From Terriglobia bacterium (lineage in GTDB: Bacteria; Acidobacteriota; Terriglobia; Bryobacterales; Bryobacteraceae), in NCBI GenBank assembly GCA_020073445.1, contig JAIQFE010000023.1:1-64000 (forward strand): a stretch of 64,000 nucleotides of DNA. Direction: 5' to 3'. The position numbers and the translations under genes are program-made. The first letter of the stretch is position 1, and the number at the start of each line of letters is the position of its first letter. The notes under the pieces were generated by a model. The model worked only from the letters and a program-made list of their open reading frames with translations, was not told where the DNA came from and did no database searches. Below, piece by piece: positions 58,183 through 64,000 of this stretch.

Positions 58183-59292
58183 GTGCTCGCTTCGCTGCAA
58201 TCCTGGCTTCGGAGCAAGTCGCTATGGCCGCCGCGATTGCGGCAGCAGGTCACGCGCACCGGCTTGGCCTACACGGCGACGCTGCTGATCGTCGCCCTGA
58301 TCGCGTTTCTTTCGGCCAACAACCTGATGTTCCTGATCCTGGCGGCGATGCTAGCCACCTTCATGATCTCGGGGTTCATCAGCAAACTGAGCTTGGCCGG
58401 GCTGGAACTGGAGTTGTTCCTGCCGCAGCACATCTCGGCCAGGCGAAAGGTCCGTGCGGGCGTCCGCCTCAAGAATACGAAACGCTGGATTCCCTCCTTC
58501 AGCATTCACCTCGAAGGGGTGGCGGAAAGCGGATTCGACACCATTCTTTACTTCCCGGTTTTACCGGGCGGCGCCACGGTGGAAGAAGCTGTCGACGTGT
58601 ACTTCGCCCGGCGCGGCGCCCAGAAGGAACGAACCTTCCAGTTCTCCACCCGCTTTCCTTTTGGATTCGCCGAGCGGCGCGAGATGATCACGGCCCGGCA
58701 CGAGATCCTGGTTTATCCGTGCCTCGATCCGCAGCCAGGGTTCGAATCGCTACTGGCCTCCGTGACCGGCGAACTGGAGACGCTCCAACGCGGGCGCGGC
58801 CACGATTTTTACCGCATCCGGCCTTACGAAGCGCTGGAGAGCGCCCGCCACGTCGATTGGAAGGCGACGGCCCACACCCGCGACCTTCAGGTTCGCGAAT
58901 ACGTCCGGGAACAGGAACGGAGCGTTCTGATTTATCTGGATCTCGACATTCCATTCGACGCGGATGAGTGGTTTGAATCGGCCATCGAGTGCGCCGCGTT
59001 TCTCGCGTATCACTTGTCGCTTGGGGAAACCCGCGTGCGGCTAAAAACTCAGGAGTTCGACGTAACCCTGCCGGAGCCGGGGGACATCTATACTATTCTT
59101 AAGTATTTGGCTTTGGTGTCCCCGATGCGGGGGAAGCTTCCAGAGGGTCCGGATGAAGCCGCCAGTTTTCAGATTGTGTTCTCTGCGCATCCAGGCAGGA
59201 TGTCGGCACTGGGCTGGGGCAAGGCGGAAGGCGCGGGCGCTCGTGTGCTCGGCCGGAACGCTTGGGATCCTGGCACTGAAACGTTCGAATAA
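58183..59292 (+). CDS. DUF58 domain protein
   Basis: A 369-residue protein with two N-terminal transmembrane segments (TLLIVALIAFLSANNLMFLI; LAAMLATFMISGFISKL), a beta-domain, and the DUF58 core: RPYEALESARHVDWKATAHT, followed by the VREYVREQERSVLIYLDLDI that begins a von Willebrand-like domain. DUF58 proteins usually accompany MoxR ATPases and vWA proteins; no MoxR is found here. GTG start at 58183 follows a TACACT by 9 nt. Confidence 0.88.
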   Translation: MLASLQSWLRSKSLWPPRLRQQVTRTGLAYTATLLIVALIAFLSANNLMFLILAAMLATFMISGFISKLSLAGLELELFLPQHISARRKVRAGVRLKNTKRWIPSFSIHLEGVAESGFDTILYFPVLPGGATVEEAVDVYFARRGAQKERTFQFSTRFPFGFAERREMITARHEILVYPCLDPQPGFESLLASVTGELETLQRGRGHDFYRIRPYEALESARHVDWKATAHTRDLQVREYVREQERSVLIYLDLDIPFDADEWFESAIECAAFLAYHLSLGETRVRLKTQEFDVTLPEPGDIYTILKYLALVSPMRGKLPEGPDEAASFQIVFSAHPGRMSALGWGKAEGAGARVLGRNAWDPGTETFE

Positions 59293-59333
59293 TTAGCGTG
59301 CGGATCGTGAGCCGCTGAAATACAGGAGATTCC

Positions 59334-62300
59334 ATGAAGAAACTGCTTTTCATCGGTATCGTGACGATTTTTGCCGGGACCGAAAGTGGATGGGCGCAGG
59401 TAACCGGGGCGCTCTCCGGGCGCGTCCTGGATGCTACGGACGCCGCGGTTCCCGGAGCGACGGTCACCGTGAAATCGATCGAAACGGGAGCCACGCGCAC
59501 CGCCACCACGGACGATAGCGGATCTTACAGAATCCTCTCGGTACCGGTCGGCCCGCAGGAAGTGCGCGCCGAAAAGACCGGATTCAAAGCGGCCGTCCGC
59601 TTGGGAATCAACCTTGCAGTGGGACAAGACGCCGTCGCTAACTTGCGCCTGGAAGTGGGTACGGTTTCTGAAGTCGTCACCGTGACCGCAGAGACTCCGC
59701 TGGTCAACACCACAACCTCCGCCATTTCCGGACTGGTCAATGAGCGTCAGATAAAAGAGCTGCCGCTCAACGGCCGCAGCTTCGACAATCTGCTGACGCT
59801 CAATCCGGGAATCTTCAATTACGTTCTGAAGAGCCCGCAAACCAGCACCAGCAATGGAAACACATTCTCCGTGGAAGGACGGCGGCCCTCGGATAACGTC
59901 GTGCTGCTGAACGGGATCGAATACACCGGGACCAGCCAGCTGGCTGTCACTCCAGGCGGCGTTAGCGGTGGATTATTGGGGATCGACGCGGTACGGGAAT
60001 TCAACGTGCTCACCGACTCTTACGGCGCCGAGTATGGCAAGCGCGCGGGCGGACAGGTCAGCGTGGTGACGCAGTCGGGAACGAATGCGCTGCATGGATC
60101 GCTGTTCGAGTTCCTTCGGAACAGCGCCTTGGATTCCCCCGGCCCCTTCGATAAAGGTGCTGTACCGCCTTTCCGCCGCAACCAGTTCGGCGCCTCGCTG
60201 GGAGGCCCGCTCAAGAAAGACAAACTGTTTCTGTTCGGCAATTACGAAGGGTACCGGCAGAGCCTGTCCACCACCAGCGTCAGCACGGTCCCGGATTTAA
60301 GCACCCTTCCGAGCACCACGACCATTAACCCGGCGATGGTGAAATACCTGGCACTGTGGCCGGCCCCTAATGCCGGTTCACTCGGTCCTGGAATCGCGAA
60401 GGCTATCTACAATCCGAAAAATCCGGTCCACGAAGATTTCGGGACGACGCGGATGGACTACAACCTGCGACAGCAGGACACGCTTTCGGCCTCGTACACG
60501 ATCGACGACGGCAACAGCGTGATCCCGTTGGGCGATCCGCTTTTCGCATCCGCTCTGGCGCTTCGCAACCAGGTGGTGAGCCTGGACGAAACCCACGTTT
60601 TCTCGCCTCGCCTTCTGAACACGTTCCGCGCGGGATTCTCGCGCTCCGGATTCAACTATGGCTCCTTCTCCACCGTTTCCTTCCCCGCCGATCTGTCCTT
60701 TGTCACGGGATTCGGTCCGGGAGGAATTTCGGTGGGAGGCGCACAGACCACCACCGGCTCGGGGGCGCTTACCGGAGCGGGCCCAAGTAACAACGCCAAC
60801 GTCTGGAATCGGCGCAATCTCTTCACTTTCTCGGATAGTGTTTCCTACACGAAGGGCAAACACCAGATCAATGCGGGGGTCTGGTTCCAGCGGCTTCAGG
60901 ACAACGAAAATACCGCGTCCCGCCAGCTCGGCATCGCCACATTCGCGAGCCTGACGACCTTCCTGCAAGGAAATCTAACGAACTTCCAGGTGGTTCCTTC
61001 GGCAACCACACTCGGGTTTCGAAGCCTGTTTGGCGCCTGGTACGTCGACGATACCATCAAGCTTCGCCGCAACCTCACGGTGCAGCTCGGACTGCGGCAT
61101 GAATTCACTACGGGATGGAACGAAGTGGCGGGACGCGCTTCCAACTACATCACGGACGGCAACGGAGTCCTGCTGACCAACCCGCGCGTGGGCGATTCGC
61201 TCTTCACCGAAAACAACGCGAAGCGTTTGTTCGCTCCCCGAGCCTCGGTGGCCTGGGATCCGTTCGGAAAGGGAAAGACGTCCATCCGCACTGGCTTCGG
61301 ATTGTACTACTCCCTGATCGACGACCTCGCCTTCCAGGTCAACTCGCTGTATCCGTCTAACGGACTGGTTACCTACACGGGCTCGCTGCCCAGTGTGGTG
61401 CCGGTGGCTCCCAACACTCCTCCCCTGAAGCCCTGCGGACCTGGGATTCCCAGCGCGCAGTGCTCGATCTATGCTCCTTTCGGCGTGCAGCCCGATGCGA
61501 AGACTCCCGCGGTGGAGGAATGGAACTTCAGCATCGAGCAGCAACTGGACCGCAACACCTCGCTGCGCGTCGCCTATGTCGGATCGTTCGGGTACCACCA
61601 GTTCGTCAGCCTGGACCCCAACAGCATCCCGGCACAGATCTGTTCCAATCCGGCCGGCTGCACGGCTGGCGGCACAACCGCCGCGGGCACTGCGCCCGTG
61701 GGCGCCGCATTGCAGAGTCACGTGGCGCAAGGAGCGCAGTACATTCCGCTGGGAACACGCCCCAATACGTTCGTGTCCAACGGATTCTTCTGGTATACGG
61801 AAGGCAACAGCTCCTATAACGCGCTGCAGATCGACGTTAACCGGCGCCTGACCCAGGGATTTCAGATCCGGGCCAATTACACCTGGTCGAAGAACCTGGA
61901 TAACAATTCGGCGCTGACCATCGCCCAGGCCAACAATGAGCCGCAGATGATCATGGACCGGAACGATCTGCGTCGCGACTGGGGCCCCTCGGCGTTGAAC
62001 GTCACGCATCAAGCCAGCTTCTCGGCTCACTACGATGTTCCTTTCGGAAAAGGTCAACGGTGGATGGCCAATGCCAGTCCAGTTGTGAATAAGATCATCG
62101 GCGGCATACAGCTGAACGAGATCACCACGCTGTTGAGCGGCCTTCCTTTTACACCCCTTATGGGATCGAACCGCTCCGGCAACGGCGACTCCAGAAACCC
62201 CGACCGGCCCAATCTGAATCCCGCGTTCACCGGCCCGGTAATCACGGGCAATCCGAACCAGTGGTTTGATCCGAATGCCTTTACTCCGGCGCCGTACGGC

Positions 62301-62588
62301 ACCTTCGGCAACGTGGGCCGGGGAGTGTACAACGGGCCCGGTTTGGCGGAGGTGGATCTTTCGGTGCTTAAGAACATCGCGGTGACGGAGCGCATCAACC
62401 TGCAGTTCCGCGCCGAGTTCTTCAATCTGATGAACCGCGCCAACTACGCTTCGCCGAACCAGACCGTATTCACCAATACCGGTACGGCCACGGCGCCAGT
62501 TTACACCGCCAACCCCTCGGCGGGATTGATCTCGGGCCTGACCACCACTCCGCGTCAGATCCAGTTCGGGCTCAAGCTGATGTTCTAG
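59334..62588 (+). CDS. Large TonB-dependent receptor with carboxypeptidase-regulatory-like domain
   Basis: A 1084-residue acidobacterial outer-membrane receptor. Order of domains: signal peptide (LFIGIVTIFAGTESGWAQ), a CarboxypepD-regulatory-like domain (GALSGRVLDATDAAVPGATV; GSYRILSVPVGPQEVRAEKT), plug (RQIKELPLNGRSFDNLLTLN; AVREFNVLTDSYGAEYGKRA, GGQVSVVTQSGTNALHGSLF), and beta-barrel to the final aromatic residue (QIQFGLKLMF). These are extremely numerous in this phylum and thought to import plant-polymer or other large nutrients. A strong ribosome site CAGGAG lies 7 nt before the ATG. Its 3' end overlaps the convergent gene by 17 bases. Confidence 0.93.
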   Translation: MKKLLFIGIVTIFAGTESGWAQVTGALSGRVLDATDAAVPGATVTVKSIETGATRTATTDDSGSYRILSVPVGPQEVRAEKTGFKAAVRLGINLAVGQDAVANLRLEVGTVSEVVTVTAETPLVNTTTSAISGLVNERQIKELPLNGRSFDNLLTLNPGIFNYVLKSPQTSTSNGNTFSVEGRRPSDNVVLLNGIEYTGTSQLAVTPGGVSGGLLGIDAVREFNVLTDSYGAEYGKRAGGQVSVVTQSGTNALHGSLFEFLRNSALDSPGPFDKGAVPPFRRNQFGASLGGPLKKDKLFLFGNYEGYRQSLSTTSVSTVPDLSTLPSTTTINPAMVKYLALWPAPNAGSLGPGIAKAIYNPKNPVHEDFGTTRMDYNLRQQDTLSASYTIDDGNSVIPLGDPLFASALALRNQVVSLDETHVFSPRLLNTFRAGFSRSGFNYGSFSTVSFPADLSFVTGFGPGGISVGGAQTTTGSGALTGAGPSNNANVWNRRNLFTFSDSVSYTKGKHQINAGVWFQRLQDNENTASRQLGIATFASLTTFLQGNLTNFQVVPSATTLGFRSLFGAWYVDDTIKLRRNLTVQLGLRHEFTTGWNEVAGRASNYITDGNGVLLTNPRVGDSLFTENNAKRLFAPRASVAWDPFGKGKTSIRTGFGLYYSLIDDLAFQVNSLYPSNGLVTYTGSLPSVVPVAPNTPPLKPCGPGIPSAQCSIYAPFGVQPDAKTPAVEEWNFSIEQQLDRNTSLRVAYVGSFGYHQFVSLDPNSIPAQICSNPAGCTAGGTTAAGTAPVGAALQSHVAQGAQYIPLGTRPNTFVSNGFFWYTEGNSSYNALQIDVNRRLTQGFQIRANYTWSKNLDNNSALTIAQANNEPQMIMDRNDLRRDWGPSALNVTHQASFSAHYDVPFGKGQRWMANASPVVNKIIGGIQLNEITTLLSGLPFTPLMGSNRSGNGDSRNPDRPNLNPAFTGPVITGNPNQWFDPNAFTPAPYGTFGNVGRGVYNGPGLAEVDLSVLKNIAVTERINLQFRAEFFNLMNRANYASPNQTVFTNTGTATAPVYTANPSAGLISGLTTTPRQIQFGLKLMF

Positions 62589-63405
62589 ACGGTACCTGCG
62601 TCTGCAATTCTCTTAGACGCGCTGGTCCGTTTGGGACCATCGAGAACCGACGATGCACTTCCCCCCGCGCACGGTTCAGCAGCTCGGAGTCCAGCGCATT
62701 TAATCGCACCAGTTCGGCGTATACGTCGGGATCGCAGGCTTTCTGGAATGTCTCCATTCGCGAGCCGCTGGATACATTCGCCGGTTGTTGGGCAAGCGCG
62801 AGATTCGGGAACACAGGCCGCAGAAAATATTGCCCCGCCACCAGGCTTTCGTGGAAACAATCCACGACGCCCAGGAAAGACGTTTTCAGCATGACCTCGG
62901 TGGCCCGAATCAGGTCGGCATCCGCCGGGGGATCGTTGACGACGCCGTTCGCCAGCATGTTCACCTGCACGTTGCTGACGCGGTACGTATGGTGTTCCAC
63001 CAGCCCGGCGATGAATCCGCCGATGGATTGTTCGCGCGCCAGGTCGCTCGCGGGCTCGCCTGGGACGGGCTTTTCGCGGAAGTAGTCGTACATCGACCGG
63101 ATGCGGTCAATCGGATCGCGCAGGAAACACAGATCGAAGAAGATGTACCCGGGCACTTCCGGAACCGGATACCGGAACTGATGGCTCGACACGGCTTTCA
63201 TGCGCGGGTTGCGGTTCAGAAACGAGACTAGGTCCTCCGGGCTCACCGCGCCGTCGAAATCCTCGGTATCGAGGCGGGCGTAGTTCTCGAAGAAGCTGTG
63301 CGCCAGGATCTCCTCGATGGTGGTCCCGGCGTTCTTGAAGAAATGGTAGTGCAGCAGGACGAAGCGGACATCCGCCGCTTCGTTCAGCGCAGCTTCGTTC
63401 AGCAT
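62572..63405 (-). CDS. Sulfotransferase-family protein
   Basis: A 277-residue protein with a PAPS-binding P-loop-like motif LLHYHFFKNAGTTIEEILA near the start and the 3'-phosphate-binding segment FDLCFLRDPIDRIRSMYDYF, the pattern of the Sulfotransfer family. The central catalytic His is present (HYHFFKN and later SSHQFRY). It may sulfate a surface glycan or peptide. It is cotranscribed with the repeat protein at 63399-63767 (7-base overlap) and, because that protein type is found attached to glycosyltransferases, it probably belongs to an exopolysaccharide or glycan decoration locus extending beyond the window. Confidence 0.78.
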   Translation of the reverse strand: MLNEAALNEAADVRFVLLHYHFFKNAGTTIEEILAHSFFENYARLDTEDFDGAVSPEDLVSFLNRNPRMKAVSSHQFRYPVPEVPGYIFFDLCFLRDPIDRIRSMYDYFREKPVPGEPASDLAREQSIGGFIAGLVEHHTYRVSNVQVNMLANGVVNDPPADADLIRATEVMLKTSFLGVVDCFHESLVAGQYFLRPVFPNLALAQQPANVSSGSRMETFQKACDPDVYAELVRLNALDSELLNRARGEVHRRFSMVPNGPARLRELQTQVPSRTSA

Positions 63406-63767
63406 TGTCCGAACTGGCTTCCTTCCAAACCGGCGTGCTTCGTTTCGGCCAGGTAATTTTCCAGAGGATTGCCTGCGCTCGGATGCGTCCGCAGATAGGC
63501 GTCGCAGTCAAAGAGCGGATGCGGATTCGCCCATGGGCCACGTTGCTCCAGAAAGTGCAGCAGTGGATTTTCCGCGTCGCGGGCCGCCGGACAGCTCGCC
63601 AGATAGTGTGCCGGGTCGAACAAGGGATGCGGCTGCCGCCCCTCCGCGGCGCCGTACTTTACGTAGTGCTTGAGGGGATCCATTCGCGCCGCAGCCACAT
63701 CCGGGTTGGCGCCGAGGTAGAACTCCGCATCGAATAGCTTCCGCAACTTTCGCACTGTCCTGATCAT
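63399..63767 (-). CDS. LFD-repeat protein (glycan-locus type)
   Basis: A 122-residue protein of three tandem repeats of about 35-40 residues: LFDAEFYLGANPDVAAARMD then PLKHYVKYGAAEGRQPHP; LFDPAHYLASCPAARDAENP then LLHFLEQRGPWANPHP; LFDCDAYLRTHPSAGNPLEN then YLAETK. Repeats with FD-x-x-YL-x-x-NPD and PL-x-HY-x-x-xG are found N-terminal to bacterial glycosyltransferases and sulfotransferases. Here they make a separate small protein coupled to a sulfotransferase. The repeat probably mediates protein binding in the glycan assembly. Confidence 0.72.
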   Translation of the reverse strand: MIRTVRKLRKLFDAEFYLGANPDVAAARMDPLKHYVKYGAAEGRQPHPLFDPAHYLASCPAARDAENPLLHFLEQRGPWANPHPLFDCDAYLRTHPSAGNPLENYLAETKHAGLEGSQFGQC

Positions 63768-64000
63768 TGCCTAAACTAAATAGTACGATTCCCGTCGCCC
63801 ATCTGAAGATCCGAGGAGCCAGGCTGCTGGTCGCTTTTCCCGAGGCGGACCATAGGAACGCATACACGGCCCTCCAAGCCGCGGCCGCGCGCGCGGGATT
63901 TGCCGGAGAACTCGCCGTCGTCTGGGAGGATCCCCAGGGGCGCACCCGGTTCATCGCGGCGGCGCCGCTGCATCCGTTCTTTCAGGTGGTGAACTACGGC
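63767..64000 (+). CDS. 5' end of a gene cut by the window edge
   Basis: An open plus frame from a TTG at 63767, 78 codons to the edge, starting divergently from the repeat protein: LPKLNSTIPVAHLKIRGARL, then LVAFPEADHRNAYTALQAAA and ELAVVWEDPQGRTRFIAAAP. It is in-frame to the last base. The family is unknown; its position opposite a sulfotransferase unit suggests a glycan-related gene. The true start may be downstream, as no ribosome binding site is visible. Confidence 0.45.
   Translation, partial: MPKLNSTIPVAHLKIRGARLLVAFPEADHRNAYTALQAAAARAGFAGELAVVWEDPQGRTRFIAAAPLHPFFQVVNYG

Overview
The window looks like a chromosomal segment of an Acidobacteriota bacterium, most plausibly of the Bryobacterales/Solibacter type. 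This is inferred from high-GC coding style, a large TonB-dependent receptor with an N-terminal carboxypeptidase-regulatory-like domain, a PEP-CTERM protein, a small PadR operon, secreted proteins of a lipocalin-like type common in that phylum, and short dispersed GGGGACAG repeats. No rRNA, tRNA or CRISPR array was seen. The species assignment is inference.

Layout. Position 1-2.9 kb: the tail of an IS transposase, then a TonB receptor and a YfiR-like protein. 3-9.9 kb: mixed housekeeping and metabolism (alpha/beta hydrolases, Mrp ATPase, a coupled padR operon, fabD). 10-10.8 kb: a low-GC scar with a broken ParD/ParE-like toxin-antitoxin module and a second gene remnant. 10.8-24 kb: PEP-CTERM protein, ispG, POT transporter, secreted helical proteins, M20 dipeptidase, murJ, cytochrome c, hemQ and a zinc-ribbon coiled-coil protein.

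24-34.8 kb is the most interesting part. An ExeA-type AAA ATPase gene lies beyond the 3' end of a five-gene, tightly packed type III-A-like CRISPR effector operon (cas10-csm2-csm3-csm4-csm5). That operon lies directly downstream of a heme/siroheme operon (ccsA/hemX-hemA-hemC-cobA/hemD, all joined by ATGA overlaps). The module has no array, cas1, cas2, cas6 or CARF effector in the window. Its Cas10 is short, lacks an HD nuclease domain and keeps GGDD. Its Csm2 carries a long N-terminal extension with an Arg/Gly-rich tract, which I do not know from described Csm2 proteins. This is my main candidate for an undescribed variant system.

35-41 kb: infA with an RRM protein, an SDR, a stand-alone ClpC-like AAA+ protein and a siroheme-dependent nitrite/sulfite reductase with a readable promoter. 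41-42.6 kb: a toxin-antitoxin cluster (hicA-hicB, DUF433-DUF5615 with a frameshifted antitoxin, hicB-hicA). 42.6-53.7 kb: LemA/TPM membrane genes, M16 peptidase, rlmN, secreted beta-propeller, a SurA-like chaperone operon, BlaI, rph, rdgB, NUDIX. 53.7-64 kb: polX, CDF transporter, a UvrC N-half homologue, DUF58, a large TonB receptor, and a sulfotransferase/repeat-protein pair at the right edge.

Two window-wide patterns stand out. Many first genes of transcription units have a TANNNT box ending only 5-8 nt before the start codon, suggesting leaderless mRNAs. Three copies of a roughly 90-bp palindromic intergenic repeat are present, one of them between the heme operon and cas10. Heme and siroheme genes (hemA, hemC, cobA/hemD, hemQ) and users (cytochrome c, nitrite/sulfite reductase) share the window, but a functional link to the CRISPR-like module is only positional.
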